Notes under the pieces: model-generated
Told to the model about the DNA's origin: nothing
Databases searched by the model: none
What the model saw: the letters and a program-made list of their open reading frames with translations, nothing else
Shown: piece by piece, positions 24,081 to 32,967 of the stretch
How the letters are laid out: every line of letters starts with the position of its first letter
How positions within the stretch are numbered: position 1 is the stretch's first letter
Position numbers and translations under genes: made by a program
Assembly (NCBI GenBank): GCA_005882135.1
Contig: VBDR01000032.1
Location: 1 to 56,589 of the forward strand
Direction of reading: 5' to 3'
Length of the DNA: 56,589 bases
DNA from: Chloroflexota bacterium
Lineage (GTDB): Bacteria; Chloroflexota; Dormibacteria; Dormibacterales; Dormibacteraceae

Positions 24081-27000
24081 CTCGCCTCCTGCACGTTGAT
24101 GTGATAGGTCGTGCCGGCAAAGGACGCCGGGAAGACGTAGTCGAGGCCGGACCAGTCGAAATCAGGCGGGACCAGCTCGCGGCCGCCATGAAGTGAGGCC
24201 CCCGAAACAGCGGGCACCGACCACTCGACCCCGAGCGACGCCGAACGAAGCCGAGCCCAACCGCCGGTCACCGGCACCCAATTGGCGAAGGCGGCGTCTC
24301 TGAGCGTCGCCTGGTTTTCCGCGGCGAAGTCGCTGAACGTCGCCGACTGCTCGTTCAGGATGCCGACCTCCGAGTAGCCGGCAGCCAGTGAGATGACCTT
24401 CACGTTGACGGAGATCCCCGTGCTGTCGACCGTGTAGGTGACCTGGATCGCACCTCGGGAGGGGATGGCGACGAATCGGTATCCATGCGCGGCATCACCG
24501 CCGATCTGGTCGAGCTGGAATGTGCGCTGCCAGATCGCGGTGGTCGGCGTCGAGCGGTCGACGTCGAGCGTTGCGTGGGAGTAGACCCAGCCGTCCGTGT
24601 AGTGGACGATCGGCACGCCAAATCCCAGCCCTTCGCCCGCCACCTGCGTCGCTCCGGCACGCAAGACGACACCCTTGGCCAGCGGCGCCGTCTTGCCCCT
24701 GGGCGGCGCCGGCGAGATGTCGGCGTCGAGACCTGGGTAGATCGACTCGAGCGTTCGCGCGTTGCCCAGCCGGTAGGCGTGGACGGTCTTGCCGCCGCTG
24801 ACCTGGTAGGTGCTCTGCCGGCCGAGCCAGGCGAACGGCGGTGATGCCGATCCACGGGCCAGGTCTGGAAAGACGGCGGTCGAGCGGTAATAGCTGATGT
24901 CTTCGACGACAACCGTGCTGACGGCGCGGGAGCGCATCCACTCGAGCGCGCGGGCGCGGTCGAGCGGCAGCGCCTGCGAGCCGGTGATATCTACCGGCCG
25001 CTTGCCGCTGTAGTAGGCGACGACGGGTGAGTCGGTGAGCAGCACGTCAGGACTCCCCGCCGCCGTGCGCCCAGCCGCCACCAGGCCGGCGTTGTGGTCG
25101 GCAAAGCTTGCGAAGACCGGCAGGAACGCGACGGCGAGCAGCGCGGTCGCGCCGACCGCCAGCAGCCGTACGGCGCCCTGCGCGTGCCGGTCGAGGGCGG
25201 CGGCCGAGAGAAGCGCCAGTGCCGGCAACGCTGGATACAGATAGCGGTGGCTGCCGCTGTAAACCCCGATCGCGACGAGGCCGAAAATCACCGCCAGGTA
25301 GGCCAGCGCCGGCACGTGCACAAAGCGCGTGTGCAAAGCAGCCGGGCGCCGGAGAGCTATGCCGGCGCCCACCGCCCCCAACGCGAAGAGGGGAAGCGCG
25401 GCGAGGCCGAACGTGGTGAAAAGCTCTCCAATCCGGCCGAGGGCGCCTTCCGGAACGCTGCCCCGAGCGGTTGCCGACACCACCTCCACGGTGCCTCGAG
25501 CGATCGAGTGGCTTGCCGGCGCGAATCCGAGTTGCAGGAAGACGAGAGCGCCCAGGGCCGGGACCGCCCAGCCCAGGGCGGTGGCGCGGCGGCGCAGGCC
25601 GGCCCTCGATCGGATCGCTGCGATCAGGGCGAGCGCGGCCGCGGCGGTAACCCAGATCCAGGCTTTGGTCGACGTCACGCACGCCATGGCCGCAAGCAGG
25701 GCTGCGAGCTTCATGCGTCCTTTGACCGCGGCGAGGGCTGCGCCGGAGACCAGGGCGGTCATCAGCGGTTCGACCACCGCCGAGCCGGACGTGAACAGAA
25801 ACACTGGGTTGAGCACCAGGAGGACGACGGCAAAGCGCGCCTGCCTGACGTTTGGCGCAAGGAGGTAGACGCAGGCCGCGGTGGCCAGGCCAAGCAGCGC
25901 GCTCAATGCCTTCAGCAAGCCGAGCTGCCACAGGCCGAAGAGCTGCAGCACCGCGGCCGCCAGCACGTGGTAGCCCGGCAGCCATGTGTCTTCCATCCCG
26001 AACAACGGGTCGTGGAGCTGTCCCGTCGAGGCCAGGTTCGCGGCGATGAGCCAGTGCCCATAACCGTCCTCGAACGGCTCGGGCAGCTGAGCCGCGAGCA
26101 GCAACAGGATGGCCGCGACGCCCATCAGCCCGACCGCTGGGGCTGCGACCCGCATCCTCGCGAGCGCTCGGCTGCCGAGGCGGCGCAGCGCCATCACCTC
26201 GACCAAGTCGACCAGGCTGAGGGCCGCCACGAGGAGAAAACCGAGACCGAACATGCCCGCGTAGATCGCGATCAGGAACTGGTGCATCGCGAGAGCGATG
26301 GGCGGGATCGAGAATGCTGCCACCGCCGCCACGCCCTCCACCAGCGCGCGCGGATCGCCCACCCGAACGTAATCCTGGTCTCGCCATTCCTGGCCCGCCT
26401 CCACGATGCGGTGCTTGGGTGTGCGCACGAAGACGCCGCCGGCTCGGGTGGAGCGGACCAGCGCGAGCATCGTGTTCAGCGACATCCCCGCGCCCACGAC
26501 CTGGCAAAGCAGCGCTGGGACGCCTGACCACCACGGACGCCCACGCCTGGTCTGAGCCGCCATGAATCCGATCCATGGCGCAACGCCGACCAGGATGGCG
26601 ATCGCTGAGGAGTCGGCGAGGAACCAGGGCAGCCTGAGTCCCGGCCGTCCAAACGTGAGCAGCAGCACCGGGTAGCAGGCAAGCTGGACCAGCATCACCG
26701 GGCCGACCCCATAGGCGAGGAGATGCATCGCCGCCTGAAACTTGACCGCAACGCGTGCGTGCATGCGCAAGACCGGGCCGAGAAGCCTGAAGGCGGACTG
26801 AAAGCTCCCGGTGGCCCAGCGGGATTGCTGCCGCCGGTAGGCGTCGATCGAGACCGGCAGCTCCTCAGGGACGACCAGGTCTTCGATGTAGGTGGCCCTC
26901 CAGCCGCGCAGCTGCGCGCGGTAGCTGAGGTCCAGGTCCTCGGTCAGCGTCCGCGCGCTCCAGCCGCCCGCGTCCAAGATCGCGGTCCGGCGCCACACCC

Positions 27001-27640
27001 CGGCCGTGCCGGTGAAGTTGGTGAAATAGCCGTGCTCCGACCGCACCGCCTGCTCGACCAGGAAGTGAAAGTCGATCGCCATCGCCTGCAGCCGAGTGAA
27101 CAGCGAGTAGCCCTCGTCGAGATGACCCCAACGCGCTTGCGCGAATGCGATCGAGGGGTCGTCGAATGCGCCGATCGTCCGCCGCAGAAAATCCGGAGGC
27201 GGGACGAAGTCGGCGTCGAAGATGGCGATGAAGGGCGCATCCGTCTCGTCCAGGCCGTAGGCGAGAGCGCCGGCCTTGAATCCGGCGCGCGTGGTCCGGC
27301 GCAGCTGCGTCACGCCGATTCCCTTGCGGCGCCAGTGCGCCACCCGTCTGGCGAGGATCTGGACCGTCTCGTCGTCAGAGTCGTCGAGAACCTGGACCTC
27401 AAACCGATCGTGCGGCCAGTCGATCGCGCAGACCGCATCGAGGACCCGCTCGACAACGTAGCGCTCGTTGTAGATGGGGATCTGCACGCAGACGCGCGGT
27501 TCGCCGGCGGTGGCAAGGCGCCGCGCCGCGGGCGGCCCCAGCCGCATCGCGCGCACGGTGAGGTACAGGAGGTTGAGTCCAAAGGCGAACAGGAGCAGGC
27601 TCGTCGCCGCCACCACCGCCACGGCGATCACGGCGATCAA
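24077..27640 (-). CDS. Giant fusion: GT2 family glycosyltransferase plus GT39/ArnT-like GT-C membrane domain
   Basis: 1187 aa from TTG 27640, whose TTGA overlaps the nucleotidyltransferase stop; an ATG at 27727 is in frame but would overlap that gene by 91 bases. After one helix (about 1-25) comes a cytosolic GT2 domain with DDSDD (~86), DAD (~142), TED (~233) and QQSRW (~271), the full set for a processive cellulose-synthase-like enzyme. Further membrane helices follow. From about residue 490 there is a second, GT-C type module: PEPFEDGYGHWL in the first loop (the acidic pair used by polyprenyl-phosphate-sugar transferases) and ~9 helices. The last ~300 residues are a beta-rich soluble domain. 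One chain could thus make a lipid-linked sugar inside and transfer it outside. Confidence 0.87.
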   Translation of the reverse strand: MIAVIAVAVVAATSLLLFAFGLNLLYLTVRAMRLGPPAARRLATAGEPRVCVQIPIYNERYVVERVLDAVCAIDWPHDRFEVQVLDDSDDETVQILARRVAHWRRKGIGVTQLRRTTRAGFKAGALAYGLDETDAPFIAIFDADFVPPPDFLRRTIGAFDDPSIAFAQARWGHLDEGYSLFTRLQAMAIDFHFLVEQAVRSEHGYFTNFTGTAGVWRRTAILDAGGWSARTLTEDLDLSYRAQLRGWRATYIEDLVVPEELPVSIDAYRRQQSRWATGSFQSAFRLLGPVLRMHARVAVKFQAAMHLLAYGVGPVMLVQLACYPVLLLTFGRPGLRLPWFLADSSAIAILVGVAPWIGFMAAQTRRGRPWWSGVPALLCQVVGAGMSLNTMLALVRSTRAGGVFVRTPKHRIVEAGQEWRDQDYVRVGDPRALVEGVAAVAAFSIPPIALAMHQFLIAIYAGMFGLGFLLVAALSLVDLVEVMALRRLGSRALARMRVAAPAVGLMGVAAILLLLAAQLPEPFEDGYGHWLIAANLASTGQLHDPLFGMEDTWLPGYHVLAAAVLQLFGLWQLGLLKALSALLGLATAACVYLLAPNVRQARFAVVLLVLNPVFLFTSGSAVVEPLMTALVSGAALAAVKGRMKLAALLAAMACVTSTKAWIWVTAAAALALIAAIRSRAGLRRRATALGWAVPALGALVFLQLGFAPASHSIARGTVEVVSATARGSVPEGALGRIGELFTTFGLAALPLFALGAVGAGIALRRPAALHTRFVHVPALAYLAVIFGLVAIGVYSGSHRYLYPALPALALLSAAALDRHAQGAVRLLAVGATALLAVAFLPVFASFADHNAGLVAAGRTAAGSPDVLLTDSPVVAYYSGKRPVDITGSQALPLDRARALEWMRSRAVSTVVVEDISYYRSTAVFPDLARGSASPPFAWLGRQSTYQVSGGKTVHAYRLGNARTLESIYPGLDADISPAPPRGKTAPLAKGVVLRAGATQVAGEGLGFGVPIVHYTDGWVYSHATLDVDRSTPTTAIWQRTFQLDQIGGDAAHGYRFVAIPSRGAIQVTYTVDSTGISVNVKVISLAAGYSEVGILNEQSATFSDFAAENQATLRDAAFANWVPVTGGWARLRSASLGVEWSVPAVSGASLHGGRELVPPDFDWSGLDYVFPASFAGTTYHINVQEAR

Positions 27641-28545
27641 CCGGCGTCGAAGAGCGTATAGGGACGCATGGTCGAGCGCACGTAGGCCACCCGTGCCAGG
27701 GCGTCGGGGCGATAGCGCCGCGTCCACTGCATGTAGCGCCAGGCCGCCTCGCCTAGATATCGAGCCGGCGTGTCAAGGAGAGCCGGGTAGAGGAGCTTCG
27801 GCGCTCGGCGCATCGGGCCATCGAGCAGCAGCGGCGCGGCCCTGTCAGCAAGCTGCGGAAAGTGCCCGAGCAGTGCCTGGTTTTCGTCCACCACCTCTCT
27901 GATCGCGTCCAATCCAAAGACCGGCTCAGCGACGAGCAGCTCGAACGCCATGTCCTCGTCCTGCCTTCGTAGGGGACGGCATTGCGAGCGCTCGAGAATG
28001 AGGTTCGCGGTCATGAGCCGCGGGGCGACGGGCCGCCGCGTGAGGTCGTCGACAGGTTTACCTCGGTGTCGAACCGCATGCACCAGACCGAGAACGTTCA
28101 CGGCCACATAGGCCAGGTGCCGGCGGCCGTCGTCGACGATTAGGTTGAGGTCGACATCGTCCGAGGCGCGGAACCCACCACTTGCCAGCGAACCCGCGAT
28201 GGAGACGCCGCGGATGAAGGGGGCGATCGCGACCAGACGGCGGACGAACGCGATCGTCATCTCGACGTAACGGCTGGCCTCCGTCCTGTGCGTGAGTGCG
28301 CGGCTGCAGATATCGACCGCGCGGTTGATCGCCTCCTGCTCGACAACCAGGTCCTCCGCGATCGCAAGGCCCGGATTGGCCGCGACCGCCCAGCGGACGT
28401 CGGCCTCGGTGACGGGCCCGCCCAGGCACAGCTCCGCGAGGCGCGATGGAGCCACCGCGTAACCGCGGCGGCGAAGGAGGGCGACCGTCCGCCGGACTCG
28501 GTCGGAGAGCGCGGTCGAGCTCTCGCCCAGATACCCGACAGCCAT
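27637..28545 (-). CDS. Nucleotidyltransferase-fold protein
   Basis: A 302-aa protein with the polymerase-beta-like nucleotidyltransferase signature: Gly118-Ser119 in SIAGSLASGGF and Asp130-x-Asp132 in SDDVDLNLIV. A helical N-terminal ~100 residues precede it. The third acidic residue is not obvious. Members add nucleotides to proteins, sugars or antibiotics; the short GS-x-D-x-D core without other domains gives no substrate. It is the first gene of the GT/radical SAM operon and is divergent from the ALDH gene, 92 bases away. Confidence 0.75.
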   Translation of the reverse strand: MAVGYLGESSTALSDRVRRTVALLRRRGYAVAPSRLAELCLGGPVTEADVRWAVAANPGLAIAEDLVVEQEAINRAVDICSRALTHRTEASRYVEMTIAFVRRLVAIAPFIRGVSIAGSLASGGFRASDDVDLNLIVDDGRRHLAYVAVNVLGLVHAVRHRGKPVDDLTRRPVAPRLMTANLILERSQCRPLRRQDEDMAFELLVAEPVFGLDAIREVVDENQALLGHFPQLADRAAPLLLDGPMRRAPKLLYPALLDTPARYLGEAAWRYMQWTRRYRPDALARVAYVRSTMRPYTLFDAG

Positions 28546-28637
28546 CTGCTGGAATACGGCCGGGGGTTACGTCAAATCAGTGTTTGGCGCATCATCGAAC
28601 CTGGCCCAGCCAGACATACGCGGATGGGAGGAGCACG

Positions 28638-30290
28638 ATGACCGCCGACGGCCATTTCCAGGTCCCGCAACCCGCCAACGAGCCGGTTCGCTCCTACTCG
28701 CCCACCGACACGCACCGCAAGAGCCTGAAGTCACGCCTGGCCGAGCTTACCGATGCCCGGACCGAGGTCCCGATGCAGATCGGCGGCGAGCGACGGTGGG
28801 GCGCTTCGCGCGCCGACATTCGCTCGCCCCATCGCCACGAGCTGGCGATCGCCGAATACGCGGTCGGAGGCGCCAAAGACATCGATGACGCCATCAACGC
28901 GGCGCTGGCGGCGCGGAAGATGTGGGCCGCCACCTCATACCACGAGCGGGCGGCCGTCTTGCTGCGAGCTGCATCACTTCTCGCAGGCCCATGGCGCGAC
29001 ACGATCAACGCCGCGACCATGCTCGGCCAATCCAAGACGGTGCACCAGGCCGAGATCGACGCCGCATGCGAAACGATCGACTTCTGGCGCTTCAACGCCT
29101 TCTTCGGCGACGAGCTGCTCCGCAACCAGCCGTACAACGACGGCACCGCCTGGAACCGTCTGGAGTACCGGCCGCTAGAAGGCTTTGTCTTCGCGGTCAG
29201 CCCTTTCAACTTCACCTCGATCGCCGGCAACCTGCCCACCGCGCCGATGCTCATGGGCAACACAGTGGTGTTCAAGCCGGCCACACAGACGCTGCTCGTG
29301 AGCCACTTCCTGATCGAGCTGCTACTCGAGGCCGGGATGCCGCCAGGCGTCATCAACATGGTGAGCGGGAGCGCGTCCGAGATCTCCGACAAGGTGCTGA
29401 GCCACCGCGAGCTGGCCGGCATTCACTTCACCGGCTCGACGGAGGTGTTCCAGAACATGTGGCGTGAGGTGGGGCAGAATATCGGCCGCTACCGCACGTA
29501 TCCGCGGCTTGTCGGCGAGACCGGCGGCAAGGACTTCGTGATGGTTCATGAGTCCGCGGACACGGACGCGTTGCGGACCGCCCTGGTCCGCGGCGCCTTC
29601 GAATACCAGGGCCAGAAATGCTCGGCCGCGTCACGCGCGTACATCCCGCAGACGATGTGGAACAGCATCAAGTCGGAGCTGGTGGACCTGGTTGACGCCA
29701 TCCCGCAGGGCGATGTCGCCGACTTCCGCAACTTCATGGGTGCGGTGATCGACGGCCGCGCATACGCGAATCACATGAACGCGATCGAGTACGCACGCAA
29801 GCAGGAGAGCGCGAAAGTCATCGCGGGAGGCAAAGGCGATGACAAGGTCGGATGGTTCATTCGGCCCACCGTCATCGAAACGACCGACCCCGATTTCAAG
29901 CTGCTGCGCGAGGAGCTTTTCGGCCCCGTCCTCACCGTCTATCCGTACGCAGACGGCAAGTTTGACGAGACGCTCGACCTGTGCGACCGGACAAGCCCCT
30001 ACGGGCTCACCGGGGCGGTCTTCGCCCGCGACCGCCAGGCGATCCGCAAGGCGTCCGAGAAGCTGGTCAACGCGGCCGGCAACTTCTACATCAATGACAA
30101 GCCGACCGGTGCCGTGGTCGGGCTGCAGCCATTCGGCGGCGCGCGCGCTTCTGGAACCAATGACAAGGCGGGGTCGTTTCTGAACCTGATCCGCTGGGTG
30201 AGTCCGCGCGTCATCAAAGAGACTTACGCAGCGCCGACGGACCACCGCTATCCGTTCATGGAAGACGACCACGAGCGAGGGGCGCTCTAG
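28638..30290 (+). CDS. pruA: L-glutamate gamma-semialdehyde (P5C) dehydrogenase
   Basis: Oxidises glutamate semialdehyde, in equilibrium with pyrroline-5-carboxylate, to glutamate with NAD+; the second step of proline catabolism. 550 aa from ATG 28638, preceded by GGGAGGAG. The ALDH signatures are intact: VSPFNFTSIAGNLP, FTGSTEVF, LVGETGGKD with general base Glu294, and GQKCSAASR with nucleophile Cys328. The length and the YRTYPRLVGETGGKD motif match the stand-alone P5CDH group. No proline dehydrogenase gene is adjacent. The crotonase frame begins directly after the stop. Confidence 0.93.
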   Translation: MTADGHFQVPQPANEPVRSYSPTDTHRKSLKSRLAELTDARTEVPMQIGGERRWGASRADIRSPHRHELAIAEYAVGGAKDIDDAINAALAARKMWAATSYHERAAVLLRAASLLAGPWRDTINAATMLGQSKTVHQAEIDAACETIDFWRFNAFFGDELLRNQPYNDGTAWNRLEYRPLEGFVFAVSPFNFTSIAGNLPTAPMLMGNTVVFKPATQTLLVSHFLIELLLEAGMPPGVINMVSGSASEISDKVLSHRELAGIHFTGSTEVFQNMWREVGQNIGRYRTYPRLVGETGGKDFVMVHESADTDALRTALVRGAFEYQGQKCSAASRAYIPQTMWNSIKSELVDLVDAIPQGDVADFRNFMGAVIDGRAYANHMNAIEYARKQESAKVIAGGKGDDKVGWFIRPTVIETTDPDFKLLREELFGPVLTVYPYADGKFDETLDLCDRTSPYGLTGAVFARDRQAIRKASEKLVNAAGNFYINDKPTGAVVGLQPFGGARASGTNDKAGSFLNLIRWVSPRVIKETYAAPTDHRYPFMEDDHERGAL

Positions 30291-30294
30291 ACCC

Positions 30295-31059
30295 GTCAGA
30301 TCCGAGGTCGATGGGGCGGTCCTCACCGTCACCATCGACCGTCCCGACCTCCGGAACGCGGTCGACTCCGAGACTGCCGCAGCGCTGACTGACAGTTTCG
30401 CCCGCTTCGAGGCGGACGATGGTCTCGCGGTCGCGGTGCTCACGGGCGCGGGAGGGACGTTCTGCGCGGGCTTCGACCTGAAGGCCCTTGCCGCCGGCTC
30501 TGGCAACCGGCTGAGCGAGGCCGGCCAGGGTCCGATGGGGCCGACGCGCATGGCTTTGACGAAGCCGGTCATCGCGGCCGTCGAGGGCTACGCCGTGGCG
30601 GGCGGCCTCGAGCTGGCGTTGTGGTGCGACCTCCGGGTCGCGGCCCGCGACGCGACGCTTGGCGTCTTCAACCGCCGGTTTGGAGTTCCGCTGATCGACC
30701 TTGGCACCGTGCGGCTGCCGCGAATGGTCGGGCAGGGGCGCGCGCTCGACCTGATCCTGACCGGACGCCCAGTGGCGGCTGAGGAGGCGCTGCGTATCGG
30801 TTTGGTGGAGAGGTTGGTCGAGCCAGGCGCGGCGCTGGCCGAAGCTCAGAGCATCGCTCGCCAGATCGCCGCCTTTCCGCAGGCGGCACTGCGCGGCGAC
30901 CGGCGGAGCGCACTCGACCAGTGGTCGCTGGGCCTGGAGGAGGCGATGCGCGCCGAATATCGCGGCGGCGTCGACGTCATCGCGTCCGGTGAGGCGCAGG
31001 AAGGAGCGAGGAAGTTCGTGGACGGCATGGGCAGGCACGGCGCCCCTTCCGACCGGTAG
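30295..31059 (+). CDS. Enoyl-CoA hydratase/isomerase family protein (crotonase), start codon unclear
   Basis: About 254 aa with crotonase features: VLTVTIDRPDLRNAVD at the N-terminus, GTFCAGFDL and GYAVAGGLELALWCD (oxyanion hole), and RFGVPLIDLGTVRLPR. In the last motif Leu replaces the Gly common in relatives, and there is no obvious catalytic Glu, as in several crotonases not acting as hydratases. The coding frame is open from 30202, but no ATG, GTG or TTG occurs before GTG 30436, which would remove the first ~47 residues including conserved strands. I placed the start near GTC 30295, just after the P5CDH stop. A rare start codon, or a base error in this assembly, must be considered. Confidence 0.8.
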   Translation, partial: VRSEVDGAVLTVTIDRPDLRNAVDSETAAALTDSFARFEADDGLAVAVLTGAGGTFCAGFDLKALAAGSGNRLSEAGQGPMGPTRMALTKPVIAAVEGYAVAGGLELALWCDLRVAARDATLGVFNRRFGVPLIDLGTVRLPRMVGQGRALDLILTGRPVAAEEALRIGLVERLVEPGAALAEAQSIARQIAAFPQAALRGDRRSALDQWSLGLEEAMRAEYRGGVDVIASGEAQEGARKFVDGMGRHGAPSDR

Positions 31060-31085
31060 CCGGGGCCGAGGAGAAATAGCCTGTC

Positions 31086-31101
31086 TTGACAACTACTGTC
31101 T
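31086..31101. promoter_or_regulatory. Short inverted repeat upstream of the ABC exporter
   Basis: TTGACA at 31086-31091 lies within GACA-ACTAC-TGTC (31088-31100), a small imperfect operator-like palindrome 14 bases before the TTG start. TTGACA could be a -35 element, but I see no -10 at the right distance. CTGTCTT also occurs twice here (31081-31087 and 31096-31102). Confidence 0.3.
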
Positions 31102-31114
31102 TAAGGTGGGGAAG

Positions 31115-32101
31115 TTGGAACAAGCCGTGATCGAGGCCAAAGGCCTCGTCAAGAAGTACGGCGACCTCGAGGCTGTCGCGGGCATCGACCTCGAGGTCTA
31201 TGGCGGCGAGATCTTCGGCTTCCTGGGCCCCAACGGCGCCGGTAAGTCGACGACGATCTCGATGCTGTGCACGCTGCTCACGCCGACGGCCGGCATCGCG
31301 CGCGTGGCGGGCATCGACGTCGTCCGGGACCCGGCCGCAGTCCGGCAGCGAATCGGGCTTGTCTTCCAGGACCCGTCGCTCGACGACCAGCTGACTGCTC
31401 GAGAGAACCTCGAGTTTCACGCGTTCGTGTACAGCGTGCCCGCGCCCGACCGGCGGCGCCGGATCGACGAGATGCTGAATCTCCTGCAGCTCGCCGACCG
31501 CGCGAGCTCGGCGGTGAAGACGTTCTCGGGCGGCATGAAGCGGCGGCTCGAGATTGCGCGAGGCATGCTCCACCAACCTCAGGTCCTTTTCCTCGACGAG
31601 CCCACGATCGGCCTCGACCCGCAGACGAGAAAGAGCATCTGGACGCACCTCAACGAGCTCCGTGACACCAAGGGCGTGACCATCTTCATGACGACGCACT
31701 ACATGGACGAGGCCGAATACTGCGACCGCATCGCCATCATCGACCGGGGCAAGATCGTCGCCCTCGGTACGCCTGACGAGCTCAAGGCCATGGTAGGAGG
31801 CGACGTCGTGACCATCACGTCGACCGCGCCTGGCGCCGCGGCGAAGGAGATCGAAGACATGCTTGGCGTGAAGCCCGCTCGGGACAACGGGACTCTCAGG
31901 ATGGAGGTTCCCGACGGCAAGGCGTTCGTGCCGCGCCTCGTGCGCGAGCTGAGCGCGCCGGTGGACACTGTCACCCTGAGAAGGCCCAGCCTCGACGACG
32001 TGTTCTTGAAGCTGACGGGGCGCGCCATCCGCGATGAGGAGGTCAGCGCGAGGGATCGCAACCGCGCCATGGCGAGCCGCTGGATGGGACGCCGCAGATG
32101 A
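31115..32101 (+). CDS. ABC exporter ATP-binding protein (DrrA-like)
   Basis: 328 aa from TTG 31115, chosen because AGGTGG lies five bases upstream; GTG 31106 is an alternative. Walker A GPNGAGKSTT, Q-loop VFQDPSLD, signature FSGGMKRRLEIARG, Walker B VLFLDEPTIGLDP and the H-loop TTHYMDEAE are all present. The C-terminal PSLDDVFLKLTGR is characteristic of the DrrA (daunorubicin resistance) type importer-like ATPases that pair with an ABC-2 permease. It overlaps the permease by ATGA. It likely exports a hydrophobic compound or lipid; the substrate is unknown. Confidence 0.93.
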   Translation: MEQAVIEAKGLVKKYGDLEAVAGIDLEVYGGEIFGFLGPNGAGKSTTISMLCTLLTPTAGIARVAGIDVVRDPAAVRQRIGLVFQDPSLDDQLTARENLEFHAFVYSVPAPDRRRRIDEMLNLLQLADRASSAVKTFSGGMKRRLEIARGMLHQPQVLFLDEPTIGLDPQTRKSIWTHLNELRDTKGVTIFMTTHYMDEAEYCDRIAIIDRGKIVALGTPDELKAMVGGDVVTITSTAPGAAAKEIEDMLGVKPARDNGTLRMEVPDGKAFVPRLVRELSAPVDTVTLRRPSLDDVFLKLTGRAIRDEEVSARDRNRAMASRWMGRRR

Positions 32102-32967
32102 CCGTCGAGACGGCGATCGGGCCGGTCGCCGCGGCGCAGCCCGCGCCGGTTGACACGCGCGCCGCCAGCTTGAGGGCGATCTACATCATCTGGTACCGAG
32201 ACATCCTTCGCTACTGGCGCGACCGCTGGCGCCTCGTCGCCTCCCTGGCGCAGCCACTCCTGTTCCTGGTCGTCTTCGGGTCCGGACTGAGCTCCTCGCT
32301 GGGCGGCGCCTTCGGGCGCGGCACCGGGATCTCCTACATCCAGTTCATGTACCCGGGCATCATCGGGATGTCGATCCTGTTCAGCGCCATCTTCGGCGCG
32401 ATGTCGATCGTCTGGGACCGTGAATTCGGCTTCTTGAAGGAAGTCCTGGTGGCGCCGATCGACCGTTGGGCCGTCGCCATCGGCAAAGCGCTCGGAGGCA
32501 CGACCCAGGCCATGATCCAGGGCTTGATCCTGCTGGTTCTGGCACCCTTCGTCGGCGTGAATCTGAACCTGCTCACCGTCCTCGAGCTGATACCGCTGGC
32601 GGCGATTCTCGCCTTCGGACTGGCTTCGTTCGGAGTCGCCATCGCGTCGATGATGAAATCGCTCCAGGGCTTCCAGGTGGTGATGAACTTCCTGATGATG
32701 CCGATGTTCTTTCTGTCCGGCGCCCTCTTCCCGCTCACCAACCTGCCGGGCTGGATGACCTTGTTGACCAGGCTCGATCCCGCCTCCTACGGAATCGACC
32801 CGATCCGGCGGGTCGTGCTGTCGAATTCAGGCGTGCGGAATGTCGACAGCCTTGGGCTGACGATCAATGGACACGTGCTCCCCGTCTCGCTGGAGGCTGG
32901 GATCATGCTCGCGTTCGGCGCCGTGCTCCTCGGTATCGCGGTCGTCATGTTTCAGCGCCGCGACTGA
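32098..32967 (+). CDS. ABC-2 type permease (DrrB-like)
   Basis: A 289-aa membrane protein with about six helices and the ABC-2 signature around SLAQPLLFLVVFGSGL and FFLSGALFPLTNLPGWM. It partners the ATPase encoded just upstream, overlapping it by four bases. Its last 141 bases are also covered by the open frame of the GT87-like gene on the other strand. Confidence 0.92.
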   Translation: MTVETAIGPVAAAQPAPVDTRAASLRAIYIIWYRDILRYWRDRWRLVASLAQPLLFLVVFGSGLSSSLGGAFGRGTGISYIQFMYPGIIGMSILFSAIFGAMSIVWDREFGFLKEVLVAPIDRWAVAIGKALGGTTQAMIQGLILLVLAPFVGVNLNLLTVLELIPLAAILAFGLASFGVAIASMMKSLQGFQVVMNFLMMPMFFLSGALFPLTNLPGWMTLLTRLDPASYGIDPIRRVVLSNSGVRNVDSLGLTINGHVLPVSLEAGIMLAFGAVLLGIAVVMFQRRD

